Below, piece by piece: positions 53,319-64,000 of a stretch of DNA of 64,000 bases. This DNA is from Pascua guehoae. Taxonomy: Eukaryota; Basidiomycota; Tremellomycetes; Trichosporonales; Trichosporonaceae. The position numbers and the translations under genes are program-made. Below the pieces are notes generated by a model. That model searched no databases. It saw only the letters and a program-made list of their open reading frames with translations, and was not told where the DNA came from. The stretch is from positions 372,999 to 436,998 of the forward strand of contig BCJX01000007.1 of NCBI GenBank assembly GCA_001600415.1, given 5' to 3'. Position 1 is the first letter of the stretch. Every line of letters begins with the position of its first letter.

Positions 53319-53605
53319 GGTGTGCTGTGGGATGTGGTGGGGGTAGGGGCGGTGGTGTTGGAGGGTGTTTGGGTTTTGTGTTGGGTGGGCGGAGACGGAG
53401 GCCGAGGTGACGGAGGTGACGAGTGGGTTGAAAAGAACCGGACGGCGGCGTTTCGGTGGCGGGTGAGTCGTCGAGTAAATGGGGGGACGCGATAGTAAAA
53501 ATTTGGGTGCATCCACCCACAGCAAAGACGTCAGTCGTTTCCAAAGATTCAGATTCGTTTGACGCCGACAACAACACTCACTACCTCCCCGTCTCCCACA
53601 CCACA
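53319..53605. promoter_or_regulatory. Divergent promoter TOM22 / RRP15
   Basis: 287 bp between two start codons, so the genes must share or tightly abut promoters. No consensus box was recognised. Confidence 0.5.
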
Positions 53606-54894
53606 ATGGCGCTCAAGGGCATTCTCAAGAACAAGCACACAGCGGCACCCGAGGCCGGGCCGAGCAAGCCGCGCCACGCCGGCGCGGGCGGCAGGACGGG
53701 CGCCGGTGCTGGAGGCAAGGGTGGCAACGCCGGCAAGTCAAAGGCCAAGGCGACGATGAGCGTGCCCGCGCCCAAGGACAAGGGCAAGGCGCGCAAGCCC
53801 GCTGTGGAGAGCGACGAGGACGAGGACGAGGACGTCGACATGTCGAGCGGGGAGGAGGAAGAGCTCGATACCGAGGACGAGATTGAGCGTGCGCAGGCCG
53901 GAAGCGAGAAGAAGCCTCTGAGTGCGTGCTGGTGTCGGGCGATCGTCGTTCCGACGGGCCTCGTGTCTGGTTACCTCGCCGCTGACAACAGAACGCAAAC
54001 GCGTCACTACCGCGGCCGACTTTGGAAGCACACTTGCCACCCTCCTCTCCGAGCCCGCGACCAAGAAGAGCCGCGCCGCAAAGCTCAAGGCCGACAAGCT
54101 CGCCGAGGACGCGGGCGGTGCCGAACCTCCTTCAAAACCCACCGACCGGGCGGCAGCAAAGAGCACGGGCAAGGGCAAGCCTGCAGCAGCACCCATCCTC
54201 GCGCTCTCGGCCAAACCCCTTCCCCCCTCGCAGGCCGCGGAGCGCCTCGAGCGCCGCGCCGCGCGTGCGCTCAAGGCCGAAAAGGAGGAGCGTCTCGACC
54301 GTGCCCGCGTGCGCAATGTCCTCGAGGGGTGGACGCCGGCGGAGGGCGCCGATGTCGGCAGCCAGGAGTTTGAGCGCGCCCTCAGGAAGACGGCGCAGCG
54401 TGGTGGTGAGTGCGAATATGGTTTGGGGACGGCGTGCAATCTTGGCTTGTGCTGATGCGTCTTCTTCACTGGTGTTGGTCTCCTTCCTCTCTCGTTCTGT
54501 TATCAACCTCGTCCCCGCCGTCTCTCATCTTCGCCCTCTTTAACTCTTGAACTCTTGAACTCGTGAACTCGTGAACGCCTCCCCATCACATTCGTACACG
54601 GCACGCTCGTGTTCATCATCGATATGCTCACCATCGCCAACTACTATACCCGCCATCACTACCTCACTGTTGCCCCACGTCCCATCCCCAGTGATCAAGC
54701 TCTTCAACGCCATTCTCGTCGCGTCCCGCAACGCCGAGGCCGCCGCCAAGACACTCGCGGACAAGGCCGGCGTCAAGCCCGAGGCGCCAAAGTCGCGCAA
54801 GGAAAAGGACAATATCCTCGGCCGCGGCGCGCGCGAGGACGCGCTCACAAAGGAGAGCTTCCTCGACCTCGTCCGCAAGGGCGGGTCGCGCTAG
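53606..54894 (+). CDS. RRP15: Ribosomal RNA processing protein 15
   Basis: Nucleolar factor for pre-60S assembly. Exons 53606-53921, 53992-54405 and 54692-54894 give 310 aa. The Lys/Gly/Ala-rich N-terminus has an acidic stretch (ESDEDEDEDVDMSSGEEEE). The Rrp15 domain starts at KRVTTAADFGSTLATLLSE and includes LERRAARALKAEKEERLDRARV and, after intron 2, VIKLFNAILVASRNAEAAAK. The C-terminus is KESFLDLVRKGGSR. Intron 2 (286 nt) holds a small tandem repeat of GAACTCTT/GTGAACTC units at 54541-54575. Confidence 0.93.
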
Positions 54895-55266
54895 GTGTTG
54901 CGTGGGGGTTTCGGGTGTGTAGGTTCAGGCAGAGGGCGGGGCCACGGAGGCAAGCGGGTGGTAGGCGACGGCGGGGTGTGGTTTCTAGACAACTGTTACA
55001 CTGTGGAAGGACTGTTATGCATCATCTCTGGCATGTACTACCCAATACCCCCACCTGTCGACTCGCGCGTGCACCGTCTAGAACCGCTGTACAACGCACT
55101 CCGTCGATCTCAGCCCGGCGCCGCCTAGCGTGTGTCCATGGTGCCTCGTTCACCTGTCATGCCGGATATACCCGGCCATAGCTACAGCTAACTCCGCATC
55201 GCTGGTGGCCACAACCATTACATCACCAAAACATTTCCTCCACCCCCCACTCTCCATCTCACAACT
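54895..55266. other. Intergenic
   Basis: 372 bp between two same-strand genes: the RRP15 3' flank and the promoter of the methyltransferase gene. No feature is seen. Confidence 0.4.
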
Positions 55267-57693
55267 ATGGCCCTGCCATCGCCGCCGGGCGGCCTCTTCC
55301 ACCTGGTGCCCGACAGCGTCGAGGTCCTCGACGCCGACGAGGAGGTACGTCACTGCTCTGAACGCAAGCCGAGTCGGGGAGGCTACAGTGCCACTGGGCC
55401 CGTTTGCACGCAGCCGTCAACTGGCTGTGCTAGCGATCGCGATGTCTGCGATGCCAGCGCGCCAGCGCGCCAGCGATGCCAGCCGTACACATGCACCACC
55501 GGCGACACTAGTCCCCCCCCCACCTCCCTCCAGTGCTACATCCCCCCAGCCCCTGATGCCAGATCATGGAACTGTACATGTCGCTCCTCGCCGTCCCCGC
55601 CCGCGCCGGCCTGGGGTTCCTCGACGCCCGCGAGCCCGAGCTCCGGCTCGTCCTCGACCTCGTCCCCGACGTCCCCAGGAGCTCCGAGCCCAGCCCCGAG
55701 CCCACAGTATCCCCACCCTCGACCTCGCCTCCGGCAACCGGACGGCGACGACGAGACAGGCCCACGGGGAGGGCCGCGAGTAAGATGAAGGTAAAGGGGG
55801 GCGACGGGGTCAGTGTCGAGGTCACGGTCGTGCAGGATCCGAGCGCGCTGCGGTCCCGCGCGGGGGATACTGGTGCGTCTGCGGTGGTGGTGTGGTGCGG
55901 GGGAGGGGAGTGGCAGGGTGGGGGGTGTGGGGAGGCAGGGGGGAGGGGACGCGAGGGAGTGGAGAGGAAAGAAGAGGAGAGGAGAGGAGGTGGGGTTGGA
56001 GCTGACGGACAGGTAGTGTGCTTTGGCGCAGCAGGTGAGTGGCACAAGTCTCGGTCGTCGGCCGGCGTCCATTCTCTCGCACTCGCTTTTGAGGTTTAGA
56101 GTCCTAACCCGCTTGTCCTGCCCTCCATCTCCATCCTGGCCGACCAAATCATTCCATTCTCTCCATTCTCTCCATGGACTCCATGCTCCATGCTCTCCAC
56201 GCTCCATGCTCTCCACGCTCTCCACGCTCTCCACGCTCTCCCTCATCTCCAACTATCCAGCTCTATCCATCCTCCCTACCCAGACCCAACCGGCCCAACC
56301 CTATCTCCCCCCACCGCACACCCACCCCAACCCTATCCCTTCCCCCACTCCCCTCCTCACCTTACACCCCCTCCCATCTCACCACCCCCCCTCCCCCTAC
56401 TAACCCCACCAGCCTCCACCTCGCCCGCCACCTCCTAACCCAACACCACTTCCCCCCACCCACACCCCTCCTCGCCCCATCCGCCCTGGCACAAGCCCGC
56501 GTCCTCGAGCTCGGCGCAGGCACGGGAATCCTCGCCGCCCTCCTCGCGCGCGTGTGCGGGCACTACGTCGCGACCGACCTGGACGCGAATCTGCGCCTCG
56601 TCAGGCGCAACGTGGACGCCAACGCGCCGACGGCGGGGGAGAAGAAGAACGCGGCGCGGAGGGAGAGCAAGGACGAGCGCGACCGCGACCGCAACAATAG
56701 ACAACCACGAGCGGACCCAAAACAACGCGACCGGCGCGGCTCTGAGACTGCAGACGCTGGTGTGGCCCACGTCGAGGCCCTCGACTGGACCGACGTCTCC
56801 ACCGCCCGCACGCGCGCCAGTACCCGTGGCGAAATATACGCATACCCCAAGGACGCGGCCGAGGCGCCCGACCTCGTCATCGCCGTCGACTGCATCTACA
56901 ACGAACACCTCGTGCAGCCCCTCGTTGATACGCTCGCGGCGACGTGTGCGCGCGGCGCGGTGGCGTGGGTCGTCGTCGAGTTGAGGTCGTCGGATGTGGT
57001 GAGTAGTGTTCGTTTGGGATCCGTTTGGGCGGTTGTGTCTTGGGCCGTCTTGGGTCGTGAAATCTTGGGTTGTTTGGGTCGTCAATCTGATCTCTCTGTC
57101 CCGCGCTCGTCCATTGGCTCTCCGCTCGTCTCCCTCTTGGCTGGCACCGTCTTATTCTCCTCTTCCTCTCTTCGTCCCGTCTCCGCTCTCGTCGATACAT
57201 CTCTCTGGTCTCCGCTCTCGCCTCCTCTTGCCTCTCCTCGCGTATCCTCTCGACTTTTCTTTATCTCTTCCCCTTCCCCTATTTCTGCTCTCCACCTGAA
57301 CCCCTCCTCCCTGCATCTCCCTCTCCAAGCCTAGGTACCCTTGCGGGTCCTTGTGGGTCCTTGACCGCCACGGTGTGCTCAGAATCGCCTCGCCTCCGCC
57401 CGATGTCGATGCTCGGTTGCCTGTCTCCCGTTACCCGTCACTGGCACCTGATCGATTATGGCTCCAACCACATATCAAGCGCTACGCTCCAACATCGTCT
57501 CCTGACTGACACTGACACCCCACCGCAGCTCACGCACTTCCTGGACACGTGGCTCAACGACGCGGCCGGCTGGACGATTGTGCGCCTCGGCGATGGCGCA
57601 ATGGGCACATGGGACGGCGAGCCCGGCAGCTGGGTCGGGTGGGTCGGGTGGATAACTGGGCCTGGGAGAGTGGGCGGTGTCGACGGCGAGTGA
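55267..57693 (+). CDS. Protein-lysine N-methyltransferase (METTL21/EFM-type)
   Basis: Class I SAM-dependent methyltransferase of the METTL21/EFM group that modifies lysines of translation or chaperone proteins; the exact target is unknown. Exons 55267-55344, 55563-55872, 56013-56034 (22 nt), 56413-56998 and 57529-57693 give 386 aa. The microexon restores the diagnostic TGSVLWRSSLHLARHLL. The SAM motif I is VLELGAGTGILAALLARV, then VATDLDANL, and post-motif LVIAVDCIYNEHL. A ~40-residue Arg/Asp/Glu/Lys-rich insert (KNAARRESKDERDRDRNNR...) splits the fold after the NVDAN block, and a Pro/Ser/Arg insert lies in exon 2. Introns 3 and 4 (378 and 530 nt) are long and pyrimidine-rich. Confidence 0.85.
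56165..56240. repeat. CTCTCCACG/CTCTCCATG tandem repeat in the methyltransferase intron
   Basis: Successive 9-12 bp units (CTCTCCATGGACTCCATG; CTCTCCACGCTCCATG; then three CTCTCCACG) inside intron 3. Confidence 0.7.
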
Positions 57694-60600
57694 GGGCAGC
57701 GGGGCTGTACAGCGCCGGTGATGAGCTTTGAGGCGGTGAGTGCCCGCGTTGAGTGCCCTCGTTGAGTGGCCGCGGTGAGTGGCGGCGTTGCGTACCAGCG
57801 CGTCGGGGAATGAGACGGCGTTCGAGAACGAGGCTGTGTTCGCGACGGCCTGGTCGAAAGGCACCGTCACATGGAGCAATGTTCGAAGCCTGTGCTTCTG
57901 CAGGCTGTTCCAAAGCCACCGTACCAAAGTTTAGAACGGCGTCGCGAAGGTGGCAGCATCGGTTTCCACGTTACATACTTTCTGCATCGCTGCATGGGTT
58001 TAGAGTGTCTGTATTTTTAACACTAGGTTTGGTGCAATCGACGCGATGCGACGTGATTGCGACGCGTACGAAATCAATGTCGTGTCAAGCTCACTCGCGT
58101 CGCTGGCTTGGAGCGCGTCTGTTTTGCTGCAAGGTTTCGCGTGCTCGGTGTACAGCGTGTGCAGCATGTAAGTGTGCAGCGTGTGCGGCGTGTACAAGCA
58201 TGCAGGTAGCTCAGCATGCAGCTAGCTCATCCTGCCTACGATCCCCATGGCCAACATATCATCATGCAGCACGCACCAAGGCCGCACATCATGCTGACTG
58301 CCGCAAGGGCGTTACGTCGACATCCTTAATATGGGCCAATGAGACGAGGGAGACGGCAGTGACGTGACGCAAGTCTCCGTGTGTCGAGCACAACTGTACG
58401 CATCGCGGAGCAGCAGCAAGCAGCGCTGGCGGAGAAAGGAGGCACAAGGCGCTCGCCGCCGGAGAAAGGCACAAGTACCGGCTCTCCCGCCCAACCCGTC
58501 AGCGGGCCCCATCCATCGAGACGAGACTGCCTCCAGTTACCAGTTACCGGTGTTAATAAAGAGCAAAGTAACGGCCCCCGTGACGCCGCTGCCGCCGCCG
58601 AACGTCCCAACGGACAGACGCGCTAGGGTCACGGCAAACGCAATGTTTTGTTGGGTTTTGGCAGTGCCGGCCGTCGTGTCGTCGGTTGTGTCACCCATGT
58701 AACCGTCAACCGTATCTCGTATCAGTCTTGTACCTATCATCTCTGCGCGTCTGGGTTGCGCAATGCTTCAGCGCGTACAGTACGGTACAATGCAGAAAAT
58801 GTAGAAAATGTACAAATTGACGCGGCACGAGTTACACATGAGCACATGAGCATACATGACGCGCGTCGTCTGCAAACTACTGTAGACCCGATGGCGAGAT
58901 GGAGATGGCTGATGGCAGCCAACGCCGACGCCAAGCTCCAACCAACCCTCCAAACATGCCAAGTGCAAACAGCCAAACACGCAAACAACCAACGTACCAA
59001 CCACGCCAAGCGCCACGCGCCACAAACTGGCTGCTGGCCGGTGGCGCCCAGCGGCCAGCGGCCCAGACTTGTCTTGACCCTGCAGACCTGCAGAGCAGAT
59101 TTTATCCTGGCCTACCTGGCCCGGTGAGCGCTCCGGCTCGGCGCTGGCGCGCTTGACGCGTCCAAACATTTGTCTCTGCTATTTTCTCCGCCTGCACGCC
59201 TGGCGGCCGTGGTGGGCGTGTTCTTTTCGGGGTGCCTCTACTGTACCCTTGCAAATCGAGGCCAGGCAGCCAATCTTGCCTGGTATTCCAGGAGCCAAAG
59301 GGTTGGGCGGAAGGGACCGGCCTGTCGTCCACCTGCTCCTGGCCACCTGGCCACCTGGGCTCCTTTGCTCTGGCTTGACTACTGTAGAGTGACCGGCATG
59401 GGCTGCATAAGAGTCACACTCTGGAGAAGGAACAGTAGCGTACGAGGAGAGGCCGGGTGCGTGCCGATGTCAATCCAAGGGTCCGGGAACGGCTCAGGGA
59501 AGTGGTAAGGGAGGGATGAATCGTGTGTGGCTCTCGTCTCTGCGCGCCGTGTGGGGCCGTCCGGTGTAAAAGCAAAGCCAGGACGGACTGGATCGTCTTT
59601 TTTCTTCCATTTTTGGCATGGCACGGTTTTCCATATGGAGTCCATTGTGCAACTCGAGGGCCAAAGCAAAGGGCGATCACGAGGATGGACAGGGGCCTAT
59701 TCCGGGGTCCTCGTCGAATGCTAGCTGCGAGCTGCACCCAGCACCGCCTGCCGCCTGTACCGCCTGTACCGCCCGGCACTGCCGAGCACTGCACGGGAAG
59801 AGAGGAAACACGACTAGCAAGGGGGTGGATGCACAGCAAAGGGTTAAAAGGGTGGTACCAAATAGGGAAGGACAGGGTACAGGGTTGGGAGACCGGAAGT
59901 GGCGCACTGGCCCAAATACATGGCCACCTTTGTACTGCTCGCATGCTCGTATTCATTCGCTCATCATCCTTCATTGCATGCAGGTACTCGCGGCTCGTTG
60001 GCTTGTGGTAATTCTCGACCTAGGGGCTGGGCGTCCTGGGCGCTGGGCACCTGGAGGCGGAGGATGAAGAATGGGGGTGTCTTTGATGTCGACTAGGACT
60101 AGAGTAGGCTGGCAGCTGGCAGCTTTTTTTCAGATTTTGAGGGTGTTTGGTAAACAAGGCTTTTGAAACCAGACAGGCGCCAGGCCCCAGGAACAACCAC
60201 ACCAGAGCATAACTCTGCTTTGGCAACTCACTCGCTCCCTCCTTTCCTTCCCTCCGTTCCCTTGGCTCCCCCCCTCCCCAAGTAGGGCACACCATCCGAC
60301 AGACGACACACACCGCTTCCTTCCTTTGTCGAGCCCACTCGCCCCCGTCCCTTCCCTTCCCTCCCCACCCCCCACCCCCTTGCTTCCTTGCTCATCCATC
60401 CTCTGTCCATCCATCCCTCCATCCTCGCTACCTTTACCTTCCTCCTCATCTTCCTAATCGCCCCCCATCCTCGCCACATCTATCACTGCCCCCCCCCGGC
60501 ACCACCTCTTATCACCACAACAGGCGTCAGCGACGGTCCCGTGTGGTACCCCACAAGCCTGTCCCTCTTTTGACTCTACTTCGGCAACCCCACCACCAAC

Positions 60601-60748
60601 ACCCACCCACCCCCGCGCACACTTTGCACACCTTGCACACTCTGCGTTTATCGCCCACACCGACACCCCGGGCCTTTGTTCACCCCCTCCCTACGCCCCC
60701 CCTCCCTCGCCCTCTCCCTCGCCCTCCTTTCCCCGACCACTCCTCTCG
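57694..60748. other. 3.1-kb gene-poor region
   Basis: No ORF with domain content or credible splice chain. Short GTGTGCAGCGTG/CATGCAG repeats lie at about 58140-58225. 60230-60750 becomes strongly CT-rich and looks like the transcribed leader of the downstream SH3 gene. Confidence 0.45.
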
Positions 60749-61504
60749 GTGAGTACCGGTCCCACCAATGCACGACCGCACGTCTACCGTGCGCCGCGTT
60801 GCCCTGCACGCTAGGCGTGGGTAGCGAGAAGAGCGAGGGTGAAAGCGAGGCTTGTTCTCTTGGCTGTTTTGTCTGTGCGGGTGTGGCCCCGACCCGTCAC
60901 GCGACGCACGCGCCATCCACTGCCCGCATCGTTGCGCCGCCATGAGCGTGTGATGCGGGCGAAACGGCGTGGTTGCGTGGTCGGAGCAGGGAGGCATGGC
61001 GAGTGTGTGACGCCGAACCCTGGCACAGCTGGCGAGTACGTAGAGCACGCAGAGCCTGTACGCCTGCACGCCTGTGAGCCCTGCGTCATGCCCGTGTTCC
61101 GCATCTCGTTCCCTGCCGACCATGGCCCGCGCGCTCGTGTCCCCCCTGCACTGTCGCAGACTCGACCCCAGTCAGCCCGTTGCTATCGCCGTCGAGTTGG
61201 CGACGCGACGACGCGACGCAGCCCGAAGCCACGCGCAGTCGCCTTGACACGGCCTGTGCTTTGCCATTCTGCTAGACCATAAGGCGTCGGCCTGCTGGAT
61301 CCAGCCGAAACGCACTGCACACATCTCGTACCAATCGCATCTGGCTATGCTCGGTGGCTCGTTTACCCCCTCCAACCACACACACATACCCACCCACCCA
61401 CACACACACACTCGTTCCACCGACCGCCGGCTGGCCCCGAGCGCCACCAAACCCCCATCACTTCGCTCTTTTCCAACTCGTCGTCGCTCCTTCTAACTCG
61501 ACAG
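60749..61504 (+). other. Probable 5'-UTR intron of the Fus1-like gene
   Basis: A GTGAGT donor directly follows a CT-rich leader (CCTCTCG). A TTCTAACTCGACAG branch/acceptor ends 13 nt before the ATG at 61518. That gives a 756-nt intron, the longest proposed here. It is inferred from signals only. Confidence 0.45.
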
Positions 61505-61517
61505 CTAGCCCGCCAAC

Positions 61518-63075
61518 ATGAGCAACGCCATTGCAGATGCTATTGACAGCGTCGTCGGCATCGTGACCGCGCCGTCCGTGCCGACGTTCCCGGCGCGTGA
61601 ATCAGCTAGTACGTCATTTCTGCCCCCTCTTTGGGCTAGCCCCAAAGCTGACCTTGTTAGCACCCACGGCGCAGGAGAGCACCCGCCAGCTCCCCTTGCC
61701 CCAGTCGTCTTCGGCAGTGCCCACTCAGCCGTCATCTGTCGCTCCGCCGCCGTCGTCGGTAGCTCCTCCCGAGTCGAGCGCCCCGGCGCCGACCACTCAG
61801 GAGCCTGCTCCCGAGTCGACTTCGTCCGAGGCGCAGCCCACATCCGAGGCACTCCCACCGAGCTCTGCAGCCCCGCCCAGCACCACCTCGGAGGTTGTGC
61901 CGACGACCCGGGAACAGCCCACCAGCACTGTTGTCGAGACGTCGACTGCAGCCACCCCTTCCCACACGAGCGTGGCCGGCGATGTCATTGCGTCCATCTC
62001 GTCTGAGATCGAGACTGATGCCCCCGTCACGACAACCGGCACCAGGACTGTTCCGGGACTGATCAGCAAAACGACCACTACCACTCGCCCCTCGGGATCG
62101 CTCGACTCTGCAAACTCGTCCTCCTCGTCGACGGGCCTTTCTGGCGGCGCTGTGAGTAGATTTTTCGTCGCCATGATGGCACACTCGTGGTTCTGAAACG
62201 CCCGCCTCGTCCCCTCCCATAAGAACCATCGCACTGACCACGCTTCTCAGATTGCCGGTATCGTCATTGGTGTCATTGCCGGCATTGTCATCCTTGGCCT
62301 GATTGCCACGCGCTTCCTCATGCAGCGCAAGCGCGCGAGCCGCAACGCCAACCGCGCGTCCATGTTTGAGCCCTGGCAGACTGCCCCGGCGACCGATGAG
62401 CCATTTGAAAAGTCGTACCCGATGGAGCCCCAGCCCAGCTTCCCCAACACGGGTGGCGACCAGTTTGCCGACCCCACCGCGGCCTTTTACGGCAACCAGT
62501 ACAACCAGGGCGGCGCCTACCCAGACGCATACGGCAACTACCCCGCTGCGGGCGGCTACCCCGGCGCCGAGCAGTACACGAATGCCGCCGGTGCTGGCGC
62601 TGCTGGGGCTATGGTCGGTGCGGGTGCCTATGGCGGCATGCAGGCGCAGCAGCCATACGACGCCGGCGCCCAACAAGTGTCTCCCGTTTCGCCTCCTCCC
62701 GACGCCCCCGTCAACTTTGCCGCGCCGCCTGCGGATGCTGCTGCCCCCGGTGTTGGTGCTGGCGCTGGCGCCGGTGCCGCCGCCGCTGGTGTTGCCGCAG
62801 GTGCCGCTGTTGGTGCTGGTGCCGCCGCCGCCGCGGCCGGTGCCGGAACCGCACACACTGCCTCGCCAGAAGCGGCCGCTGCGGGCCTGCACGACGGCAT
62901 GATGGCGCGCGTCAAGGTCGGCTTTGTCCGCAGCCTCGAGGACGAGCTCGCCATTACCCAGGGCCAGCAGCTGTTCCTGCACACTTCGTACGACGACGGA
63001 TGGTGCCTGTGCGAGGACGACCAGCACAACCGCGGTGTCGTCCCCATCAGCTGTCTCGAGCCGTGGACGCAGTAA
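61518..63075 (+). CDS. Fus1-like single-pass membrane protein with SH3 domain
   Basis: Exons 61518-61608, 61661-62151 and 62251-63075 give 468 aa. The N-terminal ~185 residues are Ser/Thr/Pro-rich, mucin-like and probably O-glycosylated, without a cleavable signal peptide. One membrane span, IAGIVIGVIAGIVILGLIATRF, is followed by a basic stop-transfer (QRKRASRNANR). A long Gly/Ala/Tyr-rich cytosolic region (repeats of GAGAGA and YGNY) leads to a C-terminal SH3 domain: ARVKVGFVRSLEDELAITQGQQL, DDGWCLCEDD, NRGVVPISCLEP. The same layout is seen in yeast Fus1 and related cell-fusion or polarity proteins. The role in mating or stress signalling is inferred. Confidence 0.85.
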
Positions 63076-64000
63076 GCCACGACAATGATTGCAAACGAGT
63101 GTGCTTTGGTGGCCAGCCCATTGGGGTCACTTTGATCGTGCACCTCGGTTATCAGTTTGCAAGCACACGCGCACGTCCTGGTGTGTGTGTGCGAGCGTCC
63201 ATAGAGGTAGATTTGGCGCAGAGGCGGGTGTGGAGCTGTCGGCCAAGCGGGGAATGCCGGGGTGACCTGGAGTTTTCTGTTATAGGCAACACAAAGGCAG
63301 GCCAGCTCGCTGGCGCTGCCACACGTCTGCGAGCACGAGTATGCTGCTGCGCATACACCGCGCCACGCGGACGGACACTAGGTTATGTTTGGATGTATTG
63401 TTTGCTTTGGACAGCCAGAGCTCCCGAGCTGCGGAGCAGCCAGGGGCGAGGCCGGGAGTGAGTGGGAGGGGAGGGGGACGCGAGGGTAGCAGCAAGAGCC
63501 AGGTCGGTAGTGCTGTGTGCGCGACGTGCACGATGTGCACGATGAGCGCGGGATGACACAATAGCCATGTCCCGGAGTCGACATGCCGACAATGGCAGAG
63601 TAGTCGGTACTGAGTTGAGCCTGGTACTGAATAGTGACGAGTGACCGAGGCTGACACAACTGTCAACAACTAGCCAACTGCCCAGCTGCCCAGCTGCCCA
63701 CCCTCGCCCACACCCTCGCCCATGCTCTGCCTCGGTCCACGCCGCCGACCCCACCTTTCATGGAGTAGTATAGGCTAGTTGGGACGAGAACGCCGTCGTA
63801 CCCGAGCAGTGGCCGTTGGCTCACCACTACGCGGGTGGGCACTGTATCACGTCCTGTCCTGGCACGGTGCAGATGGACAGTTGGGCTAGGACGGTTCCAA
63901 GAGGTACCCGATAGAGTATCTGGCGCGGGGGAGGGCGTGGTGGACCTAGAGGCGAGGTTGGGGAGCCGAGGCTGGGATTGGCGTGGCGGTTTGCAGCTGT
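63076..64000. other. Intergenic to window end
   Basis: 925 bp without a supported gene. Short CCCAGCTGCCCA repeats lie near 63675-63700. The 3' flank of the SH3 gene is at the left. Confidence 0.4.

Noticed and set aside
54541..54576. GAACTCTT/GTGAACTC repeats taken as tRNA T-arms
   Set aside because: No acceptor or anticodon pairing; a simple tandem repeat within RRP15 intron 2.
1..64000. CRISPR arrays, bacterial operons, transposons, 5S rRNA or viral insertions
   Set aside because: No spaced direct repeats, transposase/integrase or reverse transcriptase motifs, terminal repeats or rRNA blocks were found. All genes are of spliced fungal type.

Overview
The window is a GC-rich piece of a basidiomycete yeast nuclear genome, most likely Trichosporonales (Cutaneotrichosporon/Vanrija/Apiotrichum type). 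The evidence is dense short spliceosomal introns (about 37-120 nt, GTGAGT/GTAAGT donors, CTNAC-like branch points, exons down to 19-30 nt), tRNA genes with introns after position 37, CT- and CA-rich 5' leaders, and proteins typical of that group. Exon boundaries below were set by hand from splice signals and protein continuity. No transcripts or homology searches were available.

Layout. 0.2-10.7 kb: succinate-semialdehyde dehydrogenase (+), a (AGCACC)18 repeat, tRNA-Ser(GCU), a PhyH dioxygenase (+), an unrecognised repeat-bearing protein (-) and a myotubularin phosphatase (-). 11.4-15.2 kb: cytochrome oxidase subunit VIIc (-) and tubulin cofactor E (+). 15.4-28.6 kb: an aromatic/tyrosine catabolic cluster of flavin monooxygenase (-), maleylacetoacetate isomerase (+), homogentisate dioxygenase (-), a Zn2Cys6 regulator (-) and fumarylacetoacetase (+), interrupted only by a tRNA-Gly gene and a 229-N assembly gap. 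29-37.9 kb: two tRNA-Tyr genes, a GRDP/DUF1399 protein with a poly-glycine tail (-), a coiled-coil protein (+) and a secreted alkaline phosphatase (-). 38-46 kb: a 3.1-kb gene-poor stretch, a PHO89 phosphate permease (+), a confused proline-rich locus and a tail-anchored thioredoxin (-). 47-51.3 kb: tRNA-Cys and three small two-exon genes of an apparently undescribed cysteine-motif family (+). 52.3-57.7 kb: TOM22 (-), RRP15 (+) and a protein-lysine methyltransferase (+). 57.7-64 kb: a gene-poor stretch and a Fus1-like membrane SH3 protein (+).

How the genes work together. The 15-29 kb block encodes the complete homogentisate route (homogentisate -> maleylacetoacetate -> fumarylacetoacetate -> fumarate + acetoacetate) with a candidate regulator and a candidate upstream hydroxylase. 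A short tandem repeat containing a perfect CGG-N11-CCG palindrome lies between the regulator and the dioxygenase gene. The three small cysteine-motif genes share a C-x-G-x(3,4)-G-x-N-x-G-x2-C-x-[WY]-x(8,9)-C-x-[WY]-C signature and a phase-1 intron at the same position, but have unrelated low-complexity tails. They are the best candidate for something new. Most other genes are ordinary housekeeping genes.
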